A DNA stretch of 64,000 nt from Leptospira neocaledonica (GCF_002812205.1 NZ_NPEA01000004.1:310001-374000), one strand, 5' to 3'; shown: positions 1-8,183, counted from the first letter of the stretch. The notes: generated by a model from the letters alone, not told the origin. Numbers and translations: made by a program.

Positions 1-2
1 AA

Positions 3-140
3 TTCCAAAAGAATGCAAAAACTAAGATCGGAACAAATTTGGACCAAGAACCCAACTCTTTTTTTTCTATCCTCAATCCCAAACCGTACATGGAGGAAAG
101 CGAGAGAAGAATGAGTACTGTCCGTATTAACATTTTCTAA
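3..140 (+). CDS. 3' end of an unidentified protein, cut by the window start
   Basis: An open frame enters from the left edge and ends at a TAA, giving about 45 C-terminal residues that finish ...STVRINIF. The composition looks protein-like, and the frame stays open despite AT-rich sequence. Its TAA shares two bases with the stop codon of the convergent gene at 137-667, a common arrangement for tightly packed convergent genes. No domain is recognisable from so short a tail, so no function is offered. A chance open frame of this length remains possible. Confidence 0.5.
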   Translation, partial: FQKNAKTKIGTNLDQEPNSFFSILNPKPYMEESERRMSTVRINIF

Positions 141-667
141 TTTTGAGAAAGACTTTTCTTAAGAAAACTTCTCTCTTTAATCGTTTGCGAGATAAAACTG
201 GAGATAGCGAAGAAAAAAGCGAATCCTAAGAAAAAGTAAGGAGCTATAGAAACCTGCTCTTTGGGAATATTATTCTGCACCAGCATTCCATAGAACACTA
301 CCACAAATAAAGCAGCAGGAACGGTAAGAACGGAACCTAAATTGATGAACAATTTATACTGAATGGATCCACTTTCTGTTCTCTTAGCATAACCGAAGGA
401 CCATAACCAATTCCTATGTTTTGCCAATTGAGATGCGTTTTGAAAAAGAAGTTTATCTCCTTCTTTCTGAACGGCATATCCAGCTTTTCCAAACTGAGAA
501 GAAGCAGCGTTTAAATCCGATTTTAATTCCCCTGATAAGATAGCAGGAAAAAAAGAACCGAAATTTTTCTTGGAAAAAGTTTCCTTCTGTTTTCTATCCC
601 AAAGAGAAAGAGTAAATACCAGAATGAAAATCAGGATAGGAAGTATATTTAAAATTATAGTGATCAT
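137..667 (-). CDS. hypothetical membrane protein, three predicted helices
   Basis: A 176-residue protein that I do not recognise. It begins with a strong hydrophobic helix (about residues 3-23). A soluble segment of roughly 75 residues follows, containing a YAVQKEGDKLLF stretch, and then two further hydrophobic helices at about 108-130 and 142-160. The C-terminus is short and basic. It lies just downstream of map on the same strand, with 8 bp between them, so the two are probably co-transcribed. Both ends of the protein look designed for the inner membrane; no catalytic motif is visible. Confidence 0.75.
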   Translation of the reverse strand: MITIILNILPILIFILVFTLSLWDRKQKETFSKKNFGSFFPAILSGELKSDLNAASSQFGKAGYAVQKEGDKLLFQNASQLAKHRNWLWSFGYAKRTESGSIQYKLFINLGSVLTVPAALFVVVFYGMLVQNNIPKEQVSIAPYFFLGFAFFFAISSFISQTIKERSFLKKSLSQN

Positions 668-675
668 CTTCGTTT

Positions 676-1422
676 TTATGCCGCTGTTAAAATAATCGGT
701 CCAAGTTCTGTGACAACAACTGAATGTTCAAATTGAGCGGTAAAAGAACCATCCGGAGTTTTCAAAGTCCATCCGTCCGATTCTTCTACAAAGTCTTCTG
801 CCCCGGTCGAAACAAAAGTTTCCACTGCAATTACCTGTCCCGATTTCAAAATTCGTTTGTCTCTTGGTTCGTAATAATTACAAATATTGAATGGTTCTTC
901 ATGGAGTGATTTTCCTACGCCATGCCCACATAAGGTACGGATCACTTTGTATCCATTCTTCTTTGCAGTATTTTCTATCGTTCTACCGATTGAATTCAGT
1001 TTTTGTCCCGTTCTCACTCCAGAAAGAGCAAGTTTCAACGCTTCGGAGGACACATCTAAAAGTTTACGTAAACCTTTATCGTCTTTTCCAACGATTAGAG
1101 TAAAACCGGTATCCGCAAAATATCCGTTTAACTCTAAAGAAACATCCAGATTCAGAAGGTCCCCTTCTTTCAAAATACGATCGTTTGGAATTCCGTGAGC
1201 GATCTCGGTATTCAAACTAATACAAGTGAATCCGGGAAATTTATACATGAGTTGAGGAGCGCTTCTCGCCCCGAATTTCGAAAAATAAGAATGAGCGATA
1301 CGATCCAGTTCTTTGGTGCTGATCCCAGGTTTAGCAGCCTCTCTCATCTTCACCAAGGTTTCGGCAGTGATCTTGCCGATTCTTTGTAATGCTTTCAGAT
1401 CTTCTTGATTACGAACCGTCAT
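676..1422 (-). CDS. map: methionine aminopeptidase, type I
   Basis: Removes the initiator methionine from nascent proteins in the cytoplasm. The 248-residue length and the full set of pita-bread-fold metal ligands identify it: D93 and D104 (in LNLDVSLELNGYFADTG), H167 (CGHGVGKSLHEEP), E201 (VETFVS) and E232 (FEHSVVVTE), plus the substrate histidine H76 (AHGIPN). There is no N-terminal zinc-finger extension, so this is the short bacterial form. It is a stand-alone copy away from the ribosomal-protein operons that often carry map. A small membrane-protein gene follows 8 bp downstream. Confidence 0.97.
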   Translation of the reverse strand: MTVRNQEDLKALQRIGKITAETLVKMREAAKPGISTKELDRIAHSYFSKFGARSAPQLMYKFPGFTCISLNTEIAHGIPNDRILKEGDLLNLDVSLELNGYFADTGFTLIVGKDDKGLRKLLDVSSEALKLALSGVRTGQKLNSIGRTIENTAKKNGYKVIRTLCGHGVGKSLHEEPFNICNYYEPRDKRILKSGQVIAVETFVSTGAEDFVEESDGWTLKTPDGSFTAQFEHSVVVTELGPIILTAA

Positions 1423-1465
1423 AAATATTAATTCTACAGAGAGAAATTAGGTGGCAAACGATAAA

Positions 1466-1481
1466 TGTAGGAATTCCAACA
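1466..1481. repeat. intergenic GGAATTCC palindrome, copy 1
   Basis: TGTAGGAATTCCAACA, a near-perfect 16-bp palindrome (one mismatched pair) in the 74-bp gap between map and the phosphatase-like gene. It belongs to a family of at least seven such sites in this window (others at 8253, 8471, 8603, 10365, 45622 and 61020), all of them intergenic. Confidence 0.7.
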
Positions 1482-1496
1482 AGAACTGAAAGAATC

Positions 1497-2129
1497 TCAA
1501 AGTTTCTGTTTTACTTCCCGGAATGTATAAAGAAGTTCAGAAGCAATCTGATCGCAGGTTTGCAAATATTTCTCCAAAGGATTTTCGGAATCATCTGCTG
1601 ACTTAGGATCTTCGAAAGGTAAAGAAATCCTTGCTTCTGCTCCAGGAACATAAGGACAGGACTCGTCTGCCTGAGAACAAACTAAAACCGCAATGAACTC
1701 AGAGACAGGATTCGGTGCATCTTGGAATTTTTTAGAATAGGCTATCAAAGCAGGAGCTCCATCCGCCCACCAAATTGAATATTTAGGATTACGAGGTGGC
1801 CCTTGGTTTTCCAAACGAAATCCACAATTCTCCAAAGCGTTCACTGCATTCGGATGTAACTCAGTGATAGTTGTTCCTCCGGAAAAAGATTTAATCCCAG
1901 GAAAATCAAAATAATGAGGAATACTTGCAGCGAATGCCTGAGCGATCTGGCTTCTTCTCGAATTATGAGTGCATATAAAAACTAAATTTGCTTTTTGTTT
2001 AGCCTCAAAAGATTGAAGGACAAAATCCGCGAAGGAAGAAAGCACCGCCTTTCTTTCCTTAGAGATCTTATCGACCAAAGAAAGTTTTGAATCCAAATAC
2101 GTTTTTAAAGGTTGGAATAAAGGAGACAT
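1497..2129 (-). CDS. ArsC-type / low-molecular-weight protein-tyrosine-phosphatase family protein
   Basis: A 210-residue protein with the C-X5-R phosphatase/reductase loop C53-THNSR-R59 followed by SQIAQAF. This is the signature of thioredoxin-coupled arsenate reductases and low-molecular-weight tyrosine phosphatases. About 45 extra residues precede the loop, and a second conserved-looking cysteine region (VLVCSQADESCPYVPGAEARISLPFEDP) lies toward the C-terminus. That layout matches a longer subgroup often annotated simply as protein-tyrosine-phosphatase. No arsenic genes (arsB, acr3, arsR) are adjacent, so an arsenate role is not supported by context. Confidence 0.8.
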   Translation of the reverse strand: MSPLFQPLKTYLDSKLSLVDKISKERKAVLSSFADFVLQSFEAKQKANLVFICTHNSRRSQIAQAFAASIPHYFDFPGIKSFSGGTTITELHPNAVNALENCGFRLENQGPPRNPKYSIWWADGAPALIAYSKKFQDAPNPVSEFIAVLVCSQADESCPYVPGAEARISLPFEDPKSADDSENPLEKYLQTCDQIASELLYTFREVKQKL

Positions 2130-2244
2130 CCCTAAAACTTTAAGTTCCTTATTCTATGGAGCAAGCTAGATTTTTCGGATTTTGAAAGGCTTTGACAGAT
2201 TTCAGATCTTCAGAGATCTATTGCGAAATCGAAAAGGAAGCTAA

Positions 2245-3060
2245 ATGAAAACGAAGAATGCTTTAAAAACGGTGCTCATAACCGGAGGATCTTCCGGGAT
2301 AGGCAAAGAACTTTCTATCTTATTATACAAACAAGGTTATCAAGTATTAGTAGTCAGTATTTCCAAGGAAGAATTAAAACTTCTTCATAAAGAATGCAAA
2401 GAATTAAACTCTTCCGGAATATTAGAAACCTTAGAAGTGGATCTAGCTCAAACCGAAAGTATTCCTAAAATCCTAAAATGGATCTCCAAACTAAACTTAG
2501 AAGTAAATATCCTAGTGAATAATGCTGGTTTCGGACTTTGGGGGAAATCCTGGGAACTTGCTCCGGAAAAAGTGGACTCAATGCTTCTACTCAATATGAA
2601 TGCGGTTACGAGACTCTCTAACGAATTTTCCAAAAGAATGATAGAGAGTAAGAATGGTTTTATATTGAATGTTGCATCCACCGCTTCTTTGCAGCCTCTC
2701 TCTTATATGGCAGCTTACGCGGCAAGTAAAGCCTATGTAGTTAGTTTCTCTGAAGCATTGGGCGCAGAACTCGCTCCGTACGGAGTCAAACTTGGAGTCT
2801 TATATCCAGGAACAACTAAGACAAATTTTCTTTCTGTCGCTGGGATCCATAAAGAAAACAAGAAAGGATCGTTAGGAAATCTCGCCTATTCTATTGCAAT
2901 GGATCCTAAAGATGTGGCTAAGGTTGCATTCAAAGCGATCCAGAACGAGGCCAAAAGATCCGTTCCAGGATTTATGAATAAGGCACATTACTATTCTACG
3001 AAAATATTTCCTTCTTGGATCGTAAAAAGGTTAGCGGATCGGATCTTCAAAAAAGAATAA
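2245..3060 (+). CDS. short-chain dehydrogenase/reductase (SDR)
   Basis: A 271-residue NAD(P)-dependent oxidoreductase of the classical SDR family. The Rossmann glycine motif TGGSSGIG is at residues 13-20 and the structural motif NNAG at about 92-95. The catalytic triad is S145, Y158 and K162 (YAASK). The C-terminal part (EALGAELAPYGVKLGVLYPG) resembles the DltE/YqjQ type of SDR that acts on lipid or alcohol substrates, but the substrate cannot be read from sequence. The gene is transcribed divergently from the phosphatase-like gene, with a possible TTGACA -35 box at 2192-2197. Confidence 0.9.
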   Translation: MKTKNALKTVLITGGSSGIGKELSILLYKQGYQVLVVSISKEELKLLHKECKELNSSGILETLEVDLAQTESIPKILKWISKLNLEVNILVNNAGFGLWGKSWELAPEKVDSMLLLNMNAVTRLSNEFSKRMIESKNGFILNVASTASLQPLSYMAAYAASKAYVVSFSEALGAELAPYGVKLGVLYPGTTKTNFLSVAGIHKENKKGSLGNLAYSIAMDPKDVAKVAFKAIQNEAKRSVPGFMNKAHYYSTKIFPSWIVKRLADRIFKKE

Positions 3061-3098
3061 ATTATAGTCCGTCCCAAAATATAAGCTATCGATCAAGA

Positions 3099-3146
3099 CC
3101 AAGTCACCGGCTTCAAGAGGCTGGGCCTTGCGGGACAGGCTCTTAT
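3099..3146 (-). repeat. 48-bp palindromic repeat, intergenic copy
   Basis: Read on the minus strand this begins ATAAGAGCCTGTCCC and continues to CTCTTGAAGCC. The first 15 bases and most of the next 24 match a segment at 61784-61831 that lies inside a coding sequence. It contains an inverted pair (AGAGCCTG ... CAGCCTCT, one mismatch) and overlaps the stop codon of the amidohydrolase gene by a few bases. It may act as that gene's terminator hairpin. Confidence 0.55.
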
Positions 3147-3901
3147 ACTTTTACGTTCACACCATAAAATTCAAGAGCATTCGAATATAAGACTTTTTGC
3201 AATAACTCACCTTCGAACGTATCCGTCACTAAATGCAGATCTTCTTCCGTAAAGGGAGCAGGAGAACGGGTAGAAGGAAGATCCGTGCCAAACATCAAAG
3301 CGTCCGGATTGATCTCTGCAATTTCAACTAAAGCGGACCTTATATCCATATTGGTCCTACCGAATCCTGTGGCCTTTACTCTAACCCCTTTTTCTACCAA
3401 TCTTAAAACGGTAGAAAATCCTTCTTTAGATAATCCTAAATGGTCTATGGAAACTTTGGGTAGGGAGAATAATACTTCTTCTAAAAATTCGTCTATTTCT
3501 TTGGCATCGATATATAGTTCCACATGCCAACCTGCTATATCATAAACCCTGGCACCCATTTCTTTTATCTTAGAAATTTCCTCAGAGCCTCCCCTTCTTA
3601 CATTAAATCGTACAGCCCTCACTCCTGAATTATGAAGGGATAAAATTTCTGAATCTTTAGTATTCGCAGGAAGCTGGGTCACTCCTACATAATTTTTTCC
3701 TAATACGGAAAGCGCATCCAACAGATAGGTTTGATCGAAAACCTGAAAGGAACCAGAAACAACTGCTCCCCCTTTGATCCTAAGCCAATCCGCTTGCTTA
3801 TTATAGTCCGAGACCGTAAAGGGTTCCGGCAAAAAGCCATGATTAGGCACCAAAGGAAATCTTGGATCAATGATATGAAAATGAGAATCGAAGATCCGCA
3901 T
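3143..3901 (-). CDS. amidohydrolase family (TIM-barrel metal-dependent hydrolase)
   Basis: A 252-residue protein of the amidohydrolase-2 type. It starts with the metal-binding HxH motif (FDSHFHIIDPRFPLVPNHG), has a mid-protein DHLG (likely metal/catalytic histidine) and ends the barrel with MFGTDLPSTR, where the Asp is the usual catalytic acid. The family hydrolyses lactones or decarboxylates small aromatic and dicarbonyl compounds; which substrate is used here cannot be said. It converges on the SDR gene, and the gap between them carries a palindromic repeat. Confidence 0.88.
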   Translation of the reverse strand: MRIFDSHFHIIDPRFPLVPNHGFLPEPFTVSDYNKQADWLRIKGGAVVSGSFQVFDQTYLLDALSVLGKNYVGVTQLPANTKDSEILSLHNSGVRAVRFNVRRGGSEEISKIKEMGARVYDIAGWHVELYIDAKEIDEFLEEVLFSLPKVSIDHLGLSKEGFSTVLRLVEKGVRVKATGFGRTNMDIRSALVEIAEINPDALMFGTDLPSTRSPAPFTEEDLHLVTDTFEGELLQKVLYSNALEFYGVNVKV

Positions 3902-3971
3902 CTTTGTAGTATAACATTTACAGAATATGAGTCAAGAGATTGTAGCTAGGAAATTTATTTCCTCGAAACGT

Positions 3972-4574
3972 CTAAGGGCCTTCTTCCGCTTTATAACGAA
4001 GCACCGTGGTCCCTGCAAAAAGATCGTGTAAAGCGGTCCTTTTGTGAGAAAAGAAGATATAAAGCACTGAAATCCCATAATACAAAACGGAATCCCAAAA
4101 GGTGAAATTATCCAAAGGGTTCCATTTGTTCAAGATCCTATGAACGCCGGCCAAAGGTAAACCTTCCATCTCGGTCTGGTGTGCCATATATATTCTGGAA
4201 TCGTATACAGCGCTCATAATCGTTATTAAAGATAATGCAAGTTCCGGCAAAATCCTGATAAATGACCGGACCCATCCTAAATGCCCTTTTCCCGAATCGG
4301 TCACAATTATACCTGCTAATGCTTTACCCAAGGTTCTACCGAATAACGCATGCATTACGAATCTATACCCCACATAAAGTAAAGAATGTAAGGCAGTATA
4401 GAAGGGAAAAACCTCGTATACCAACTTATTGTGATAATAGAAAACCATGATTTGAGGAAGCAAAACAGGGCATAGGATCAAAAAGTCCAGAAATTGAGCA
4501 TAAACTCGCCTGCTCAAACTCGCATATGCCATATGTTTTTCTTTAATATTAATTTTTTCGAATATACGCTTCAT
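3972..4574 (-). CDS. RDD family inner-membrane protein
   Basis: A 200-residue membrane protein. Near the N-terminus it has the RDD-family signature (SRRVYAQFLDFLILCPVLLP), then a second helix with FGRTLGKALAGIIVTD, and finally a helix followed by the characteristic ...HKRTALHDLFAGTTVL end. RDD proteins are small integral membrane proteins of largely unknown role, some linked to sodium/proton exchange. It follows the hypothetical gene at 4584 with only 9 bp between them, so the pair is probably an operon. Confidence 0.88.
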   Translation of the reverse strand: MKRIFEKINIKEKHMAYASLSRRVYAQFLDFLILCPVLLPQIMVFYYHNKLVYEVFPFYTALHSLLYVGYRFVMHALFGRTLGKALAGIIVTDSGKGHLGWVRSFIRILPELALSLITIMSAVYDSRIYMAHQTEMEGLPLAGVHRILNKWNPLDNFTFWDSVLYYGISVLYIFFSHKRTALHDLFAGTTVLRYKAEEGP

Positions 4575-4583
4575 TTGCCAACA

Positions 4584-5111
4584 TTATAGGATATTTCTAA
4601 AATGAAAAACGAACCACCTGAGTTCTTTGCCGCTTTCGCAGAGATAGAACCCGTCCCTATGAGATATAACAGGAGGGTCCTTGGAAATTTCCGCCCAAAA
4701 TCCTCTCGAACAAGGTTCCCACCAATCAGGTTTACAATTTCCTTGGTCAAAATTTTCAGGCCAATCACTTGGATAAGAATCGAATCTGTGATTTAAGCCG
4801 GGATGATTTTTAAATCGTTCCAAAATTGTTTTTCTAAACTCGGAACCTTCTACCTTATATTTAGAGAAAACCACCCAAGATTCTCTAAAGCCACAACGTT
4901 TGATAAAGTAATCCGAAACACCATTTGGAACGCCAAGTATCCCAAACTTCTCCGCCTGGGCCTGTGTTAGGCCCTTAAATTCAAAACGATCCGTAAAAAC
5001 CGGAATTTCAGAGCCGTTCCGAAAGGAAGAATATAGAAAAATCCCCAAAATGATAAGAATAGCTGTGGCGCCACACGTTAGTAAAATCTTGGAAGAGGAA
5101 TATTTCGCCAT
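4584..5111 (-). CDS. hypothetical exported or membrane-anchored protein
   Basis: A 175-residue protein I do not recognise. It has an N-terminal hydrophobic segment (about residues 9-28) after a short SSSK stretch, so it is anchored in the inner membrane or exported. The remainder is soluble and contains four cysteines (FIKRCGFRE, QGNCKPDWWEPCSRG, FYLCESG) that could form disulfides in the periplasm. The tryptophan- and proline-rich middle is distinctive but matches no family I can name. It is upstream of and close to the RDD gene. Confidence 0.7.
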   Translation of the reverse strand: MAKYSSSKILLTCGATAILIILGIFLYSSFRNGSEIPVFTDRFEFKGLTQAQAEKFGILGVPNGVSDYFIKRCGFRESWVVFSKYKVEGSEFRKTILERFKNHPGLNHRFDSYPSDWPENFDQGNCKPDWWEPCSRGFWAEISKDPPVISHRDGFYLCESGKELRWFVFHFRNIL

Positions 5112-5247
5112 TTTTTTCGCCGGGATCGGATCGGCCGAATCTTAACGGTAGAATATGGAAACCAAAAGTTAGGAATCAAGGAGAATTTAGAAAAGCATAC
5201 TTGAACACTTCTCCCATTCTCGAGATATACATTCCGATATAAACCTT

Positions 5248-5838
5248 TCAGTATATCGGAATAAAATCCGGGATCTCTCTTACCCTTCTTATCCAAAAAC
5301 TCAGGTTATGAAAATCAGAAAGAGGAAAATGACCTTCTTCCGCCACATGTGTATATGCAAAGAGAGAAATGTCCGCAATGCTCGGTTCCTCCGAACCGAA
5401 GAATTGATTTTTAGCAAGATGATCGTCCATGATCCGAAGAGCATCCAATCCTTTGATATGATTTCCGGAGATTTTAGGATCATCCTTTTTGTTTTGAAAA
5501 TGTATTAGCCAACGATTCACAGCAATATAAGGCTCGTGGCTATATTGTTCGAAGAACATCCATTGAAATATTCTAGATTGCACCAAAAGATCGTTCGGGA
5601 AGAAGTTCGTTCCCTTTGCTAAAAAGTATAAGATCGCATTAGATTCCGAGAGGAATTCTCCTGAATCCAATTCCAACAGAGGAACTTTACCAACCGGGTT
5701 TTTAAGAAGAAACTCTTGTGTTCGACTCTCACCTTTTCTGGTATCAGTCTCAATCCATTCATAAGGAATTTTCAATAATTGTAAGAACAGTTTAATCTTA
5801 TAACAATTCCCAGAAACGGAGGTACCATAAACTCTCAT
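5248..5838 (-). CDS. glutathione S-transferase family protein
   Basis: A 196-residue protein with an N-terminal thioredoxin-fold half (MRVYGTSVSGNCYKIKLFL) and the cis-proline loop NPVGKVPLLEL. The glutathione-binding SESNAILYFLA motif is at about residues 63-73, and the C-terminal half is all-helical with the N-capping motif SIADISLFAYTH. The family conjugates or reduces substrates using glutathione or a related thiol; the Cys near position 12 suggests a beta/Nu-like reductase rather than a classical transferase. It is a single gene on the minus strand, with about 135 bp of unremarkable sequence downstream. Confidence 0.92.
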   Translation of the reverse strand: MRVYGTSVSGNCYKIKLFLQLLKIPYEWIETDTRKGESRTQEFLLKNPVGKVPLLELDSGEFLSESNAILYFLAKGTNFFPNDLLVQSRIFQWMFFEQYSHEPYIAVNRWLIHFQNKKDDPKISGNHIKGLDALRIMDDHLAKNQFFGSEEPSIADISLFAYTHVAEEGHFPLSDFHNLSFWIRRVREIPDFIPIY

Positions 5839-5907
5839 GCTTGGTCGCCTAAATAATTCAATATCTAAACGAACCTAAACGTTAAGTGAAGATCCGCAAT
5901 GAAAAAA

Positions 5908-6618
5908 TTATTTAGGAACTTCTAACAACTCCAAAGTTCGCTTCAGACTTTCTCTTCCTCCCCAAGACTGGTGGCCGGGAACTAAGATAGAAATTTGTGG
6001 AAACGTCTTTTCCAATTTGCGAATTGTTTTAGGCCATTCCTTAAGATCTGCGTCTTTAGTGTTTCCTATATCATTTGCTTCTATACTTTTTACCAAACAA
6101 CCGCCAAATAAAATTTTAGATTCCGAAAGCCAAACGACTAAATTGTCCTCGGAATGACCAGCACCAATAAATAAAGTCTCAATCTTAGTTTTGCCAAATA
6201 CTAAAGGTTCCTTATCTTTTAAGGTTTTTTCAGGAAGGGATTTTTTTTCCTTTTTCAAGATAGCAATCGTTCTTATCCCTGCGTAAGTAGGAATATTTTC
6301 TTTTTTTAATACTTCTATCCCTCCGGCTCGATCCTCATGAAAATGAGTGATAATAGCTGCGATCACAGGCTTTTTCAAATTTTTAGAAACCCAGCTCAGA
6401 AGTTCGAAAGTTTGTTCTTCTCCCCAAGCAGTGTCCACAAGAACCGCACCTTCTTCCGTTTCGATTACAAGCCCGTTAGAAGGAAAATAGCCGTCTTTTA
6501 AAAGTTTATAAGAAGTATGTACATAGATATTTTTTCCTATCTCTGAGACCTGAACCTTAGGCCCTTCTCCATAAACGGAAAATGAAAATATAATGAATGG
6601 AAAAATTATATATTTCAT
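5908..6618 (-). CDS. subclass B1 metallo-beta-lactamase
   Basis: A 236-residue secreted zinc hydrolase with an N-terminal signal peptide (MKYIIFPFIIFSFSVYG). Every B1 ligand is present. The first zinc site is H92, H94 (THFHEDRAGG) and H155 (GAGHSEDNLVVWL); the second is D96, C174 (FGGCLVKS) and H216 (VPGHQSWGG). K177 and N186 (the Lys224 and Asn233 equivalents that bind the beta-lactam carboxylate and carbonyl) are also kept. The run around GGCLVKS...DIGN...A...EWP closely recalls BcII of Bacillus cereus. Predicted role: periplasmic hydrolysis of penicillins, cephalosporins or carbapenems. Its ATG overlaps the stop of the MORN gene (ATGA), so the two are translationally coupled. Confidence 0.92.
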   Translation of the reverse strand: MKYIIFPFIIFSFSVYGEGPKVQVSEIGKNIYVHTSYKLLKDGYFPSNGLVIETEEGAVLVDTAWGEEQTFELLSWVSKNLKKPVIAAIITHFHEDRAGGIEVLKKENIPTYAGIRTIAILKKEKKSLPEKTLKDKEPLVFGKTKIETLFIGAGHSEDNLVVWLSESKILFGGCLVKSIEANDIGNTKDADLKEWPKTIRKLEKTFPQISILVPGHQSWGGRESLKRTLELLEVPK

Positions 6619-7013
6619 TGTGAAATTTTGGCAAGAACCTGACCATCATCCTTCCATTGCCCATCGTAAATCAGATTCCCTTCCGAGTCGGTCAATTTAC
6701 CAAAACCATTCCTCTTATTCAATTTCCAATCGCCCTCATAAACTGTTCCGTCAGCATATTTGTAAATTCCTTTTCCTTCTTTATTCCCGCGGTTCCAGTC
6801 GCCATCGTAAGACTCAACTCCTCCAAGAACAAGTTTGCCCTTACCATGTGCTAAACCATTCAGGAAGCTACCGTCATAACGATAAGATCCGGACAAAACC
6901 TTGGTTCCGATCCCGTTCTTACAATCTCCGGAAATACAACTAGGAGAAAAAAAATAATAAGCAAAAAATAGGATTACAGGGATCAACAGGACGGGGTAAA
7001 AGTTTTTGTTCAT
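6615..7013 (-). CDS. MORN-repeat protein
   Basis: A protein of about 132 residues from the preferred ATG (MNKNFYPVLLIPV), which puts a hydrophobic signal or anchor right at the N-terminus; an upstream in-frame ATG would add six residues. After a cysteine-containing region come at least three MORN repeats (YDGSFLNGLAHGKGKL, YDGDWNRGNKEGKG, YEGDWKLNKRNGFGKL), with a fourth partial one at the end. MORN repeats form beta-hairpin ribbons, often at membranes. The gene overlaps the downstream beta-lactamase by four bases, so the two are co-expressed; why is unknown. Confidence 0.88.
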   Translation of the reverse strand: MNKNFYPVLLIPVILFFAYYFFSPSCISGDCKNGIGTKVLSGSYRYDGSFLNGLAHGKGKLVLGGVESYDGDWNRGNKEGKGIYKYADGTVYEGDWKLNKRNGFGKLTDSEGNLIYDGQWKDDGQVLAKISQ

Positions 7014-7082
7014 TGCCTTTTCAGAAATCAAGTATAGCTCTAAAATTTTATATTATAGAAAAATAAACTAAACACTTCGGAT

Positions 7083-7595
7083 TTAATATTCTGATTTGGA
7101 AAATTCTTTGAAATTCCTTTTACGAACGATTGAATTCAGCCTTTTTAATAATCTTTTCAGATCGTCTTCTCCCATGGCTTCCGTAACCGCTGCTTGTGCC
7201 TCTTCCCAGATCGGATAAGCAATTCTCAAGGCTTCCAAACCTTTTTGCGTTAAGATCACTTTTCTAGCTCTTTTATTTTCGGAAGGGACATCCGCAACGT
7301 AACCTAACTCTTCTAAAGGAGTTAAATTACGGATCAAAGTAGTTCTATCTAAAACGAGAAGGTCCGCTAATTCCGCGAGACCAAGGCCATCAGTGGCACC
7401 AAGAGTATGCAATAAACTGAATCTTTGAGAAGTAAGGCCCGCCTTCTCCAATTCCCTATCATAAAATTGAGTGACCGCGCGGGATGCCCTACGCAGATTA
7501 AAGTTCACACAACTTAAACCCGCGCTTAACATATCCGCTTTGCTCGGAAATTTTTCGGACTTCCGAGCGGTCGTATTTTGAAGCTTCTTGGACAT
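7083..7595 (-). CDS. MarR-family transcriptional regulator
   Basis: A 170-residue winged-helix regulator. It has a helical dimerisation start, a recognition region (LTSQRFSLLHTLGATDGLGLAELADLLVLDRTTLIRNLTPLEELGYV) and the wing with basic residues (VPSENKRARKVILTQKG), all typical of MarR proteins that bind palindromic operators and release on small phenolic or lipid ligands. It lies 16 bp after the thioesterase gene on the same strand. A strong 26-bp palindrome precedes that operon at 8178-8203, so autoregulation is likely. Confidence 0.93.
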   Translation of the reverse strand: MSKKLQNTTARKSEKFPSKADMLSAGLSCVNFNLRRASRAVTQFYDRELEKAGLTSQRFSLLHTLGATDGLGLAELADLLVLDRTTLIRNLTPLEELGYVADVPSENKRARKVILTQKGLEALRIAYPIWEEAQAAVTEAMGEDDLKRLLKRLNSIVRKRNFKEFSKSEY

Positions 7596-7611
7596 AGGAG
7601 CAAAAAGAATA

Positions 7612-8139
7612 TTAGTCTTGGGAATATTTTCCCTCCGATACTTGTTTCCGCAACTGTTTTACCCTATCTTCAAATGAACCGTCTTCCAAACCGGGCTCAT
7701 CAAATATGAAGCTCCCTAAAAAAGACATCATTTCTTGATCATGACGAACGGGACGTCCCTTTTGCAGATCAATAAAAGAAAACTGAGCTCTCAAAACTGC
7801 CTTCAAACGACTTCCTTCTTTATCTAAAAGCAGATACTCGTTATGGATCGTTGCAGGAGTCAACTTGATCAAACGGGTCACAATTTTTACGACATCGTTC
7901 TGTTTGACCGGTTCCAAATATTGAGTCTCTACCTTACTAACCACCCAAGACTTACCAGAGTTAGATCCATATTCATAAAAATCAAAATTGGCAGTTTCCC
8001 TCAACTGTTCCGAGCGAGCCTCTAAGAAGTAATCCATATACCTCGCGTTATTCAAATGACCGAAAGGATCACAATCTTGGAAACGTATCCTAGCAAAACT
8101 ATGAGGGGAAAGCACCGGCTTATCTATCGTCAATTCCAT
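7612..8139 (-). CDS. acyl-CoA thioesterase, hotdog fold (4HBT type)
   Basis: A protein of about 175 residues that hydrolyses acyl-CoA thioesters. The YbgC/4HBT signature is present (RFQDCDPFGHLNNARYMDYF), with the catalytic Asp before the GHLNN loop, followed by the hotdog strands (WVVSKVETQYLEPVKQNDVV). I chose the start at MELTIDK because an AGGAG lies 8 bases upstream; an in-frame ATG ten codons earlier abuts the operator palindrome and has no ribosome-binding site. It is the first gene of a two-gene operon with the MarR regulator, suggesting it clears acyl-CoAs when the regulator is induced. Confidence 0.9.
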   Translation of the reverse strand: MELTIDKPVLSPHSFARIRFQDCDPFGHLNNARYMDYFLEARSEQLRETANFDFYEYGSNSGKSWVVSKVETQYLEPVKQNDVVKIVTRLIKLTPATIHNEYLLLDKEGSRLKAVLRAQFSFIDLQKGRPVRHDQEMMSFLGSFIFDEPGLEDGSFEDRVKQLRKQVSEGKYSQD

Positions 8140-8169
8140 ACCGAATCTCCTAAGAGAAATAATGTGCAT

Positions 8170-8183
8170 TTACATATATGTAA
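8170..8183. promoter_or_regulatory. 14-bp palindrome overlapping the MarR operator region
   Basis: TTACATATATGTAA, a perfect 14-bp palindrome that partly overlaps the larger one beginning at 8178. It is a likely second half of the operator or a -10 region upstream of the thioesterase-MarR operon. Confidence 0.5.

Noticed and set aside
1497..2129. Arsenate resistance locus
   Set aside because: Only an ArsC/PTP-like loop is present; no arsenite pump or ArsR regulator adjoins, so the specific role is not supported.
5078..5296. 72-residue open frame between the hypothetical gene and the GST gene
   Set aside because: It overlaps the GST 3' end in another frame, is basic and unstructured, and has no convincing start signal.
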